Source: JARFVT01 sp036677425 (GTDB lineage Bacteria; Pseudomonadota; Alphaproteobacteria; UBA8366; Aestuariispiraceae). Taken from it: a stretch of DNA of 64,000 nucleotides. Under the pieces are notes generated by a model. The model did not search any database, had not been told where the DNA came from, and was given only the letters and a program-made list of their open reading frames with translations. The stretch lies in contig JARFVT010000013.1 of NCBI GenBank assembly GCA_036677425.1, positions 1,178,001 to 1,242,000 of the forward strand, read 5' to 3'. Position 1 is the first letter of the stretch. The number at the start of each line of letters is the position of its first letter. Positions 1-8,811 of this stretch are shown here, in pieces. Both the position numbers and the translations under genes were made by a program.

Positions 1-1238
1 TCGCCCAAATGAATATCAACAACTGTTTGCATTCCAGGTAAAATATTATATTTTAAGCCATTATTTTCTAAATATGATTTATCAGTTTTAATTATTGCAA
101 TGAAATATTGATCGCCATTTTTGTTTTTTTCAATATCGGCAGCAATGGAAATAATTCTCCCGTCAAGGCTGCCATAACGGATAAAATTATAAGTATTAAC
201 CTTAACGGTTGCTGGCATTCCCTTGATAACATGCCCAATATCAACCGGTTTTATTTTTGCTTCGATAACCAAGCTCTCACCCGTTGGGATAATTTCTAAA
301 ATCGGCTCGCCTGGCCTTATCACGCCACCAACGGTGTTATGGATCATGGTTTTTATTATGCCGTCAATCGGGCTAAAAATCTCCATGCGCGATGCTTCTT
401 GATTGGCACGGCTTAATAATTTCTCATGACGCGATATTTCAAGCTGCACCTGCCCCATTTCATTGGCTGCATCCGCCTTGAATGTTGACTTTGCGCTAAT
501 TAATCTTTCTTCCACTTCGGCTAATGCAGCTTCTATTCGCGGTAATTGTTCTTTCGATATTTTTATTTGACTGTCAATAGATTGTATTTCACGCTCCATA
601 GTTATAAGATCAAGTTTGGTAACTAATTGATTTTTAAATAAAGACTTTGCATCAGTATATTGTTGTTTTGCAAGTTTGATATCAGATTTTAATGCCTTAA
701 TACGTAAATCAGTTTCTTTTATTTCTTGTTGCCGTTGTTCTAATTGATGCAGAAAAACTAAACCATTAGATTTTAATGTCTGTAAGCGATTAATATAATT
801 TTGCATTTCCGCTTGGGCAATATTTGGTCGTCTGGCTGCAATATCATTGGGAAAAATTAAATCATTGCCAAGGACTTCGGCTTTAAGGCGGTATTTTCTC
901 AAGATAAACCCATCTAATCTAACTTCAAGCTCCCCCTTGTTGGTCATGCTGGTATTGGGGTCTAGTGATAATAAGCTCTGTCCTTTTTTTACTTTATCGC
1001 CTTCTTTAACATTGATTATCTCAATAACCCCGCCTTCTAAATGTTGGACAATTTTCATACTGCCTTTTGGTATAACTTCGCCATCGGCAAAGGCAACCGT
1101 ATCAATTTTGGCATAATATGACCAAATAACCCCCACAGTTAAAAATGCCATTATTAGCCATGCGGCGGGTTGCCAGCTTGGTATAGGAAATCGTTTAATA
1201 ATTAGATCAAGCGGATTATCAATTGTTTTTTTATCCAT
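1..1238 (-). CDS. HlyD-family membrane fusion protein (type I secretion), 3' end outside window
   Basis: Periplasmic adaptor of a type I secretion system, linking the inner-membrane ABC exporter to the outer-membrane TolC-like channel. The frame is open from an ATG at 1238 to the window edge (about 412 codons). The N-terminus has a short cytoplasmic stretch and one membrane segment (about residues 25-45). It is followed by the lipoyl-like half with 'VQHLEGGVI' and 'VKEGDKVKKGQ', a long coiled-coil region, and near the edge 'LPGMQTVVDIHLG', close to the usual HlyD C-terminus, so only a few dozen residues should be missing. The start lies 6 bp after the exporter stop, so the two are translationally linked. 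The family is certain; the substrate is inferred from the neighbouring RTX gene. Confidence 0.9.
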   Translation of the reverse strand, partial: MDKKTIDNPLDLIIKRFPIPSWQPAAWLIMAFLTVGVIWSYYAKIDTVAFADGEVIPKGSMKIVQHLEGGVIEIINVKEGDKVKKGQSLLSLDPNTSMTNKGELEVRLDGFILRKYRLKAEVLGNDLIFPNDIAARRPNIAQAEMQNYINRLQTLKSNGLVFLHQLEQRQQEIKETDLRIKALKSDIKLAKQQYTDAKSLFKNQLVTKLDLITMEREIQSIDSQIKISKEQLPRIEAALAEVEERLISAKSTFKADAANEMGQVQLEISRHEKLLSRANQEASRMEIFSPIDGIIKTMIHNTVGGVIRPGEPILEIIPTGESLVIEAKIKPVDIGHVIKGMPATVKVNTYNFIRYGSLDGRIISIAADIEKNKNGDQYFIAIIKTDKSYLENNGLKYNILPGMQTVVDIHLG

Positions 1239-1244
1239 AATCAA

Positions 1245-2957
1245 TCAACCATTCGGTTTTACATTGGTATTTATTTGTGGAAACACCTTATTACAGATAT
1301 TATTTGCAGGCCCAGTTTCCAATATTCTTCCATCACGCAAAACCGATATAAAATCACAACCACGCAATAATGTTTGGCTATGGCTTACGATTATAATTAT
1401 ATGGTCTTTGGCGATTGAACGTAAATGCAGGGCCAGTTTTTCTTCCGCATCACGGTCAAGGCTGGCGCTTGGTTCATCCAGCAATAAAATCGGTGGATTA
1501 TCTAACATAGCCCTAGCAATAGCGATACGTTGGCGTTGTCCTGCCGATAATCTTCTACCACCTTCGGCAATATCCATTTCATAGCCCTTGGGAAGATTAC
1601 CAATAAATTCATGTACGCCAGCTTTTTGTGATGCCATGAATATTGCCTGATCATCCACATCATCGCGGCCTTTGGCGATATTATCACGAATTGTGCCACC
1701 AAATAAAAATGGTTCTTGCGGTACGTAACCTATCCAATTTGATAATTGTTTGCGGCTGAATTGCGCCATATCCGCACCATCAAGGGTTACCCTGCCCGCA
1801 GTAGGAGAATAAAGCCGCAATAATATTTTTAATAATGTGGTTTTACCCGATCCATTAGGACCAATAAGACCATATATTTGACCGGGGTTAAATATCATGT
1901 TTACATTGCTAAGTATGTTTTTTTCATTACGGTTATAAGTGAAATCAAGTTTTTCAACCTGTAATAAACCAACAGGTCGCGGTCGTTCCAAACTATTTTC
2001 ACCAATTTCATCGTCAATTGAAAATAATTTTGCCAAACGTTTAGCCGATGCCATTGTCATGCTGATCGTGCGCCAAATGCCAACCAATTGATTCATTGGG
2101 CCAACAATGCGACCCGTCAACATATTGGCGGCAATTAACCCACCCATGGTTAATTCATTATCAATAATCGCCAATGCACCAACCGATGTCATGCCAACGG
2201 TGGTAAGCAGGCTTAACCCAATCCCCATATGAGAAAATGTATCATTAATTGTGCCGCGCCTAATCGCGCTTTCGACCAATTTGCTTTGGCGTGTTTCCCA
2301 TTTTTTACTTAATGCGGGTGCTAAACCCAATGATTTCATAGTGCTACGCCCTGCGATCATTTCGGCGATCAAGGCATCGCGCTCCATTCCTGCTTCGCGT
2401 TCAATATTGGTTGAATGGCTAACCATGCGTTGCGCCAATAGGGCAAATATAATGAATACAGGGATAATAATGGTTAAAACCCATGCAATTGGTGCTGCGA
2501 TAAGCCATATAACGCCAATGAATAATAATATGAATGGTAAATCAATCATGGCGACAACAGGTGCGCCAGCAATCATATTTCTTATATTTTCGCTGTCACG
2601 CTGCAATGCTTGCCATTGAGGCATGCTGTAATTTTCAATCACCCGCAAAGGTAAATTTGAAAGTTTTGAAAATAATTTACGTCCAACCTTGACATCTACC
2701 CGAATGGCAATGCGCTGCACCGCGCGCGCGCGGGCTTGACGCAATATAAAATCAAATATTATAGCGATTAAAACCCCAATAACCAATGCTTGTAATGTGG
2801 TTATTCCCGCCTGAAATACCACGCGGTCATAAACTTGCAATACAAATATTGGCACGACCAATGATAATATATTAACGAATAATGAAATTGATATAAGTTC
2901 AGGCAATCGCCGCCGTAACGGCTGCATTAATTGACCAAGTAATTGCCATGCTGTCAT
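1245..2957 (-). CDS. Type I secretion ABC transporter, permease-ATPase (PrsD/LapB-like)
   Basis: Inner-membrane exporter that powers one-step secretion of an RTX-type protein. The 570 residues match the fused permease-ATPase layout without an N-terminal C39 peptidase-like domain. The membrane domain covers about residues 15-300. The nucleotide-binding domain has Walker A GPNGSGKT (366-373), Q-loop Gln414, signature LSAGQ (470-474), Walker B ILLLDEP (490-496) and the H-loop His526, so it looks catalytically complete. It is followed after 6 bp by the HlyD-type adaptor and preceded by the RTX gene, all on the same strand. The other component, TolC-like, is divergent beyond the RTX gene. Confidence 0.93.
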   Translation of the reverse strand: MTAWQLLGQLMQPLRRRLPELISISLFVNILSLVVPIFVLQVYDRVVFQAGITTLQALVIGVLIAIIFDFILRQARARAVQRIAIRVDVKVGRKLFSKLSNLPLRVIENYSMPQWQALQRDSENIRNMIAGAPVVAMIDLPFILLFIGVIWLIAAPIAWVLTIIIPVFIIFALLAQRMVSHSTNIEREAGMERDALIAEMIAGRSTMKSLGLAPALSKKWETRQSKLVESAIRRGTINDTFSHMGIGLSLLTTVGMTSVGALAIIDNELTMGGLIAANMLTGRIVGPMNQLVGIWRTISMTMASAKRLAKLFSIDDEIGENSLERPRPVGLLQVEKLDFTYNRNEKNILSNVNMIFNPGQIYGLIGPNGSGKTTLLKILLRLYSPTAGRVTLDGADMAQFSRKQLSNWIGYVPQEPFLFGGTIRDNIAKGRDDVDDQAIFMASQKAGVHEFIGNLPKGYEMDIAEGGRRLSAGQRQRIAIARAMLDNPPILLLDEPSASLDRDAEEKLALHLRSIAKDHIIIIVSHSQTLLRGCDFISVLRDGRILETGPANNICNKVFPQINTNVKPNG

Positions 2958-3079
2958 TATTTAAATATCCAAATATTAATTATTATATATCATAATATAT
3001 TAATATTATAAATCAATAAAAGATAATTTAATTAATGTTAATTTTAAGCTGAAACAGCATCATTTTATTAACCATCATA

Positions 3080-5740
3080 TTAACTTATAGTAACCGCCAT
3101 ATCAACTGTATTAACAAAACCATCGCTATCAGTGATTTGGAAAGATATTGTATCTGTTGATATGGCTGAGGAAGAAGCAGTATATTCCCATGCCCATGAT
3201 TTACTATCATAATTTTTTATGGAGATCTGCGCACCTGCATCACTTGATATTTTAATGTCACCAATCATACCATCAACTAAATTAATTTTACCACTTTTAG
3301 TGCCACCTAAACTAATATCAATCGTTTTATTTGTTACTTTTGATCCATCAAAGGTGATATTGGTTGTGAAATCAAGCCTAACATTGCTAATATCAACGCC
3401 ATGTTGCACATATAATGTTTTGTTGCCATTGGTTAATTTATCATATCTTGTTTCATTGCCATTTGTATTGCTAAAATTAGCAATAGATTGTGATTTTATA
3501 TAAACAGCATCACTATTTGTATTTTTCCAACCACTATCCAAATTAAGTACTGATGAGCTACCCCCTTGAATATATAATTTATTATCATTATCGGTGATAG
3601 CGGTTAAAGAAGCCACATCAATTTTTGCCGTTGTATTATCATTAAGTTTTATTATTTCAAAATTTGATGTTTTATGTTTAATTTGAGAAATATCAATGGT
3701 TTGGGTAGCTGAAACTTCAAGAACATCATCGCCCTTACCACCATCAAGAATAATATCATTAGTATCACCCTTAATATTTTTAGTGGCGGAATTTTCCTCA
3801 AAATATATTATATCATTACCTCTGCCACCATAAATTATATCATTACCATTATTGCCGTAAATTATATCATCACCAGCATTGCCATAAAGCTTATCATTGC
3901 CATTGCCACCATTTATACCATCGTTACCTCTACCACCACGGATTATATCATTACCAGCATTACCATTAAGTATATCATTGCCATTGCCACCATTTATACC
4001 ATCGTTACCTCTACCACCACGGATTATATCATTACCAGCATTACCATTAAGTATATCATTGCCATTGCCACCATTTATACCATCGTTACCTCTACCACCA
4101 CGGATTATATCATTACCAGCATTACCATTTATTATGTCATTGCCGTCTCCACCAAAAACTATATCAATTTTTTTTGACCCAATAAAAGTTTCACCACCAT
4201 CACCTAAATAAATAGTGCCTGAATTGCTATCTGCAGCCTTATCATCTGAATCATCTTTATCTAATTCTCTTTTATCTTTTTTATCAGATTTATGACTTTC
4301 TTTTTTATCATTACTGGTGGATAGATCGTTGCCTATATCACTATCATTTTCTTCATTATCATTTTCTTCATTATCTTTTATTTTTTTAACTTTAAATATT
4401 TTTTCAGCTGGGGCTTTGCTAATATTTATGGGCTGAGTATCAATAGTAGCATTATCACCCGTGATTACGGCTGGCGCCATATCATCATTACCAGATTTTT
4501 TATCATCAGCTTTAGCTTCGCCTTTAGCTTCGCCTTTAGCTTCGCCTTTAGCTTCTCCTTCGGCTTCTCCTTCGGCTTCGCCTTTAGCTTCGCCTTTAGC
4601 TTCTCCTTCGGCTTCTCCTTCGGCTTCTCCTTCGGCTTCTTCTTTAGCTTCGGCTTCAACTTCTTCTTTAGCTTCGCCTTCAGCTTCAACTTCAGCTTCA
4701 ACTTCGACTTCAGCTTCAACTTCGACTTCAGCTTCAACTTCGACTTTAGATTCGGCTTCTTCTTTAGCTTTCTCAACAATACCCACAAATTCAGGTAAGG
4801 CAGTTATTGCCGCCCCAAAAATTGATTCTATTTCATTGATGCTGAATGATTTTATTTCTAATCCACCTAAATTATCAATTTGCACACCAGAAAAAGCCGA
4901 TGAAATTGACACGCTATCACCAGCAGGTCCAATGATTGTTATTTCTCCTAAACTACCATCACTTTCAGGAACTAGTACAATTTGAAAAGCAATTTCACCA
5001 TTATTGCTATTATTTTTAACTTCGCCAGATCCAGCCGTACCGCGAATACCAATGGTGGCAACTGGCGTTACAATCGTCATATTATCATCACCAGTTTTGG
5101 CAATTTGACCGCTGATAAAAGAAAATGTACCTTGAACCATGTTAAGTACAAGGCTTGAATCTGCTTCTGGATCATAAACCAAATTATCAATAACAAGCCT
5201 GGCATTATCACCAATAGAAAAAACAGATTTATCGACAAAAGACATACCAACATTTGACCCAATGTTGGTTTCAATTAAATCATCAACATATATATCGCTG
5301 CCTAAGGTTAATGTTTCTATCGAACCATTAACATGGGTTACTGCCACGATGCCATCAATACTGGCCACATTGCCAATCGATTTACCCATATCCGTTATAT
5401 TGGTATTTTGTGCCAACATCATAGGCATTTCGCTACCAGTCAGAATATTAATTATATCATGACTTAACGCTGCCCCTTGCATATTTTCAATTCCAGGAGG
5501 TTGGGATAGGGAAAAATAATCTTGAATGATAAAACGACCATCATCCATTGAAAGTATAAGGTCATCACCGTCTTTTATATAGCTTGCATTATGTAATGCA
5601 GCGCCAATTGGCAAGGTTAATACAGGCATATCTAGCATTGCATTATAGCTAGTTAATATATTTGCATCAAGAATGGTTGTGGCAACATCAGATTGAAGCC
5701 CCGTTTGTTTTGCCAAAACTGATGTGTTTTCTATACCCAT
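3080..5740 (-). CDS. FecR-domain RTX protein, probable type I secretion substrate
   Basis: Large acidic protein of 886 residues with modular structure. The N-terminal 120 residues are unassigned. A FecR-like domain follows (about 120-240, with 'VATIGIRGTAGSGEV'). Next come a low-complexity Glu/Ala/Gly/Lys tract (about 325-412), a charged Asp/Lys linker (450-505), about a dozen calcium-binding GGxGNDxI nonapeptides (about 518-645) and a beta-rich C-terminal domain (650-886). There is no Sec signal peptide, as expected for a protein exported through a C-terminal signal. A good AGGA ribosome site precedes the ATG at 5740. It is the natural cargo of the adjacent exporter and adaptor. An adhesin or surface-layer role is plausible but not shown; no enzymatic motif was found. 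Confidence 0.85.
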   Translation of the reverse strand: MGIENTSVLAKQTGLQSDVATTILDANILTSYNAMLDMPVLTLPIGAALHNASYIKDGDDLILSMDDGRFIIQDYFSLSQPPGIENMQGAALSHDIINILTGSEMPMMLAQNTNITDMGKSIGNVASIDGIVAVTHVNGSIETLTLGSDIYVDDLIETNIGSNVGMSFVDKSVFSIGDNARLVIDNLVYDPEADSSLVLNMVQGTFSFISGQIAKTGDDNMTIVTPVATIGIRGTAGSGEVKNNSNNGEIAFQIVLVPESDGSLGEITIIGPAGDSVSISSAFSGVQIDNLGGLEIKSFSINEIESIFGAAITALPEFVGIVEKAKEEAESKVEVEAEVEVEAEVEVEAEVEAEGEAKEEVEAEAKEEAEGEAEGEAEGEAKGEAKGEAEGEAEGEAKGEAKGEAKGEAKADDKKSGNDDMAPAVITGDNATIDTQPINISKAPAEKIFKVKKIKDNEENDNEENDSDIGNDLSTSNDKKESHKSDKKDKRELDKDDSDDKAADSNSGTIYLGDGGETFIGSKKIDIVFGGDGNDIINGNAGNDIIRGGRGNDGINGGNGNDILNGNAGNDIIRGGRGNDGINGGNGNDILNGNAGNDIIRGGRGNDGINGGNGNDKLYGNAGDDIIYGNNGNDIIYGGRGNDIIYFEENSATKNIKGDTNDIILDGGKGDDVLEVSATQTIDISQIKHKTSNFEIIKLNDNTTAKIDVASLTAITDNDNKLYIQGGSSSVLNLDSGWKNTNSDAVYIKSQSIANFSNTNGNETRYDKLTNGNKTLYVQHGVDISNVRLDFTTNITFDGSKVTNKTIDISLGGTKSGKINLVDGMIGDIKISSDAGAQISIKNYDSKSWAWEYTASSSAISTDTISFQITDSDGFVNTVDMAVTIS
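3892..4129 (-). repeat. 81-bp tandem repeat, nearly three copies, in the RTX region
   Basis: The sequence repeats with a period of exactly 81 bp (for example, the same stretch begins at 3940, 4021 and 4102) without visible mismatches over nearly three units. Each unit encodes 27 residues, or three RTX nonapeptides. Identity at the DNA level implies recent duplication, and the copy number can be expected to vary between strains. Confidence 0.9.
4505..4755 (-). repeat. 12-bp and 6-bp periodic tract encoding the acidic GEAE/GEAK and EVEA region
   Basis: Short-period DNA repeats, mostly 12 bp, encode alternating Gly-Glu-Ala-Lys and Gly-Glu-Ala-Glu units and then Val-Glu-Ala-Glu units within the RTX protein. 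The period is a multiple of three, so gain or loss of units would change length and not frame. The tract separates the FecR domain from the calcium-binding region and probably acts as an extended charged spacer. Confidence 0.8.
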
Positions 5741-5828
5741 GATATTTCCTCATAACTGGTTATTGCTAAATTATTTACATGATTATTTAATCTTAGATAT
5801 AATGTTCAATTATTATAAAATATTTTAC

Positions 5829-5844
5829 AGTGATAAAGATCACT
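5829..5844. promoter_or_regulatory. CRP/FNR-family palindrome between divergent RTX and tolC-like genes
   Basis: AGTGATAAAGATCACT is a perfect inverted repeat (6-bp arms, 4-bp spacer). It matches the inner GTGA-N6-TCAC core of the CRP consensus TGTGA-N6-TCACA. It lies in the 207-bp gap between the two divergent genes, about 90 bp from the RTX start and 104 bp from the tolC-like start, where one regulator could act on both. The cognate regulator is not in the window. Confidence 0.5.
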
Positions 5845-5947
5845 AATTTTATAAAAATACAAAATTAATGAAACATTAAAATGATTAGATATTTGCGTAA
5901 TATATTATAAATGTGTATATCTAATATTAATTACATATTTTACTCAA

Positions 5948-7258
5948 ATGAAAGTAAAAAAAATGAAAATCTGGGTAAGGTTTTATGTACTATCAATTGT
6001 TGGCATTATAACAATAATGGTGACATCTATATCACATTCAAATGATTTAAACGAAGAGTTATCTTATTTATTTAAAAATAATCCACAAATTAAAGAAGCA
6101 AGCAATTTATTACAAAATAAAGACCATGAGATTATTCAGGCTAATGCGCTTTTTTTACCAAAATTAAATCTTAATATTGATTTTGGCCATGAGCGAGTTG
6201 ACAATGAGGCTATACAAGGGGCTGTGTCAAATTTATTTAGCAAAAAAGCTACTGCCGATATTTCATATAGTTTATTTAACGGTTATGGCAAAGAAGCAAA
6301 TCTTGCCAAAATAAAAATTTCAAAAGATTCACAATTATCATTATATAAAATAACATTACAGACTATAATTTCTGAGGCATTAAAAACATATATAAAAGTT
6401 AAAGAATTATCGAAGCATAAAGAATATTCCAAACAAGGATTAGAAATTATATCAACTGGTGTTGATCAACAGCGCGAAATGGTCGAACAAGGTGCTGCAC
6501 TTAGTATCGATTTATTACAAGCTCAATCACGCCAATCACTTGCATATGATATATATTTATTAGATTCTGATATATTAGATAGAACAATTGCCAATTATGA
6601 AAGATTATTTTCACGCAAGCCAAATATATCAAAAATGACGGAATTATCGATTATATTTAACAAAACCCCATCTAGCCTAGAAGATGCAATTGCCATCGCA
6701 AATCAAAATAACCCCACATTAAAATATTCAATAGAGGCCGAAAAAGAAGCAGAAAAAGCAATCATTGTTGCAGAATCTGGTTTTTATCCAAAATTAAATA
6801 TTGTTGGCATTGTTGATTGGGAAAAAAATATCGATGGCTCGCGCGAATCAAAAGAAACGCAATCTTTAATGTTAAAGGCTAGTTGGAATTTATTCGATGG
6901 TTATGCCACGAGCTCGGCAGAAAAAATTGCATTATATGAAAGATATGCTGCGCGTGATCGTAAAGTTAACCAACAAAATATACTGGAAAATCAGGTTAAA
7001 GATGCTTGGATCAGGATGAAAACCGCATTGATGCGAATTGAACGCATGAATGATTTGATAAAACTTAACCAAACAATTTTACAATCGCAAAAAACCCAAA
7101 TAAAGGCAGGCCGAGAAACATCATTGGCACTTATCGATCAACAAACAATAATTCTTACATTATTAAAAGAGGTCATTCAACTTAAAATAAGCGCCAGTGA
7201 AGCATCACTAGACTTACTTCAAGCAACGGGAGCATTAAATACAGAAATGTTTGAATAG
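5948..7258 (+). CDS. TolC-family outer membrane efflux/secretion protein
   Basis: Outer-membrane channel component of the type I secretion locus. The 436 residues begin with a basic stretch and a hydrophobic signal segment ending near residue 31. Two repeats of the TolC architecture follow, each with long amphipathic helices and a strand segment: 'YSLFNGYGKEA' in the first half and 'WNLFDGYATSSAEK' in the second, the usual signature of the beta-barrel strands. The C-terminal 'SLDLLQATGALN' is also typical. A second ATG 15 bp downstream could be the true start, as neither has a strong ribosome site. It is transcribed away from the RTX gene, with a CRP-like palindrome between them. Confidence 0.9.
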   Translation: MKVKKMKIWVRFYVLSIVGIITIMVTSISHSNDLNEELSYLFKNNPQIKEASNLLQNKDHEIIQANALFLPKLNLNIDFGHERVDNEAIQGAVSNLFSKKATADISYSLFNGYGKEANLAKIKISKDSQLSLYKITLQTIISEALKTYIKVKELSKHKEYSKQGLEIISTGVDQQREMVEQGAALSIDLLQAQSRQSLAYDIYLLDSDILDRTIANYERLFSRKPNISKMTELSIIFNKTPSSLEDAIAIANQNNPTLKYSIEAEKEAEKAIIVAESGFYPKLNIVGIVDWEKNIDGSRESKETQSLMLKASWNLFDGYATSSAEKIALYERYAARDRKVNQQNILENQVKDAWIRMKTALMRIERMNDLIKLNQTILQSQKTQIKAGRETSLALIDQQTIILTLLKEVIQLKISASEASLDLLQATGALNTEMFE

Positions 7259-7304
7259 AATTATTTATAAATTAATCCATCCATTCAGATAAATAAACCC
7301 GTTG

Positions 7305-7322
7305 GATGTAATATATTACATC
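7305..7322. promoter_or_regulatory. Perfect 18-bp palindrome upstream of a decayed dehydrogenase gene
   Basis: GATGTAATATATTACATC is fully self-complementary. It lies 47 bp after the tolC-like stop and about 85 bp before the start of the pseudogene. It could be an operator left over from the once-functional gene, or a weak hairpin ending the tolC-like transcript. There is no T-run after it, which favours a protein-binding site. Confidence 0.35.
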
Positions 7323-7407
7323 AACTGGCACTAAAATATCATCAATATTTATTGCTTATAAATTATCATATATAATTAATTCATCAAATATGGGTGAGGA
7401 TTAATTG

Positions 7408-8797
7408 ATGGTTAAAAAATTACCAAATGATGCTGATGTTATAATAATTGGTGGCGGTATAATTGGTTGTTCGATTGCCTATCATTTGACAAAAATTGGC
7501 ATTATTAATGTTATTATTTTAGAACGCAAACAATTAACATGCGGCCGAACATTTTTATATTGTAACCGATGCAATGGCTAACCTATCACCAGATTTACCA
7601 GTTATGCGAATTCCCGATGATCGTTACATGCTTGGCGAAACACCAGAGATCAAAAATCTATTCGTTGCAACAGGGTTTAATTCCATTGGCATCCAATCAT
7701 CTGGTGGGGTTGGTAAGGTTATGGCCCAATGGGTAAAAAACAATCACCCACCGATTGATTTAGCCGATGTGGATATTCGCCGCATGTCATATTTTCAAAA
7801 TAATAAAAATACCTGCATGATCGAACAAAAGAAAGCCTTTGCTTGCTTTACGCCATGCATTAGCCATTTTATCAATATCAAACCGCACGCGATATCCGCC
7901 GCAGCCCATTTTATATGACCGTATCAAGGATGCTAATGCCTTTATGGGCGAGACTGCTGGCTGAGAACGCCCAATGTTTTTTGCTCTAAAAGATGTAAAG
8001 CCCGTGATTTCAATTGGATAGAAAGCCATATTGGCGATAATGCTAATTGCGTGCTTGTTGATATAACCTCTGGTTTGCCGATGTTAGGAATAATGGGGCC
8101 AAATAGCCGCATCTTAATTGAAAAACTATCGGGTGCTGATCTTTCAAATGAGGCATTTCCATTTGGCACAGGCAAGGAAATTGAAATTGGTTATGCCAAA
8201 TTATGCGCCAGCCGCATAACATATGTGGGCGAGCTTGGTTGGGAATTATATATGCCTGCGGAATTTTCTACGCATATATATGATAAAATTATTGATATAG
8301 CAGCAGATTTAGATCTTAAACATGCGGGCTATTTTGCCATGGATTCTTGCCGTGTTGAAAAGGGGTATCGCCATTGGGGGCATGATATAACTGATGAAGA
8401 TACGCCAATTGAGGCAGGTTTAAATTTTGCCGTTGATTATGATAAATCATGTGGCTTTATTGGTCGCGACGCATTATTAAAAAAACGTGATTTGGGCATT
8501 GCAAAAAGACGTTTAGTGCAAATATGTTTGGAAGATGATAACGACAAATCCCCGCTTATGTATCATGAATAACCAATATTTTGTAATAATATTTACGTTG
8601 GCTCGGTAACATCTGGCATGTGGGGGCATCGGCTTAATAAATCATTGGGCATGGGCTATGTAACTTGTGAAGATGGTGTTAATAAAGATTTTTTAAATAA
8701 TGGGGATTTAGAAATTGAAATTGCATGGCAGCGTTACAAGGCCAAGGTGCAAATCGCACCATTTTATGATCCTAAATCTAGCAAGATTAAAGCTTGA
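7408..8797 (+). pseudogene. Decayed dimethylglycine/sarcosine dehydrogenase-like gene (FAD oxidoreductase + GcvT)
   Basis: An ATG after a GGTGAGGA-type ribosome site opens a protein with an FAD-binding Rossmann start (DVIIIGGGIIGCS). Homology then jumps, after about 45 codons, to 'EHFYIVTDAM' from the middle of the family, so a large internal piece has been deleted. Further frames carry 'YDRIKDANAFMGETAG' followed by TGA where the family has Trp, then the folate-binding GcvT part ('GELGWELYMPAEF', 'DSCRVEKGYRHWGHD'). A TAA at about 8570 interrupts it, and recognisable sequence continues to TGA at 8797. Intact relatives have about 800 residues and oxidatively demethylate methylated glycines. 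With 1.4 kb, several frame changes and stops, it cannot encode the full enzyme. Confidence 0.88.
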
Positions 8798-8811
8798 GTT
8801 AAAACAATCAC

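Noticed and set aside
3040..3062. Small hairpin after the RTX gene
   Set aside because: Stem of four base pairs, too weak to call as attenuator or terminator.
3892..4129. CRISPR-like array
   Set aside because: The repeats are 81 bp, contiguous without spacers, and code for RTX nonapeptides.
3897..4211. Repeat-rich frame opposite the RTX nonapeptides
   Set aside because: Leu/Pro/Ser repeats mirror the coding RTX array on the other strand.
4461..4985. 174-codon frame opposite the RTX gene
   Set aside because: It is a product of the 12-bp repeats read in the reverse direction, with Ser/Ala/Pro repeats, and has no ribosome site.
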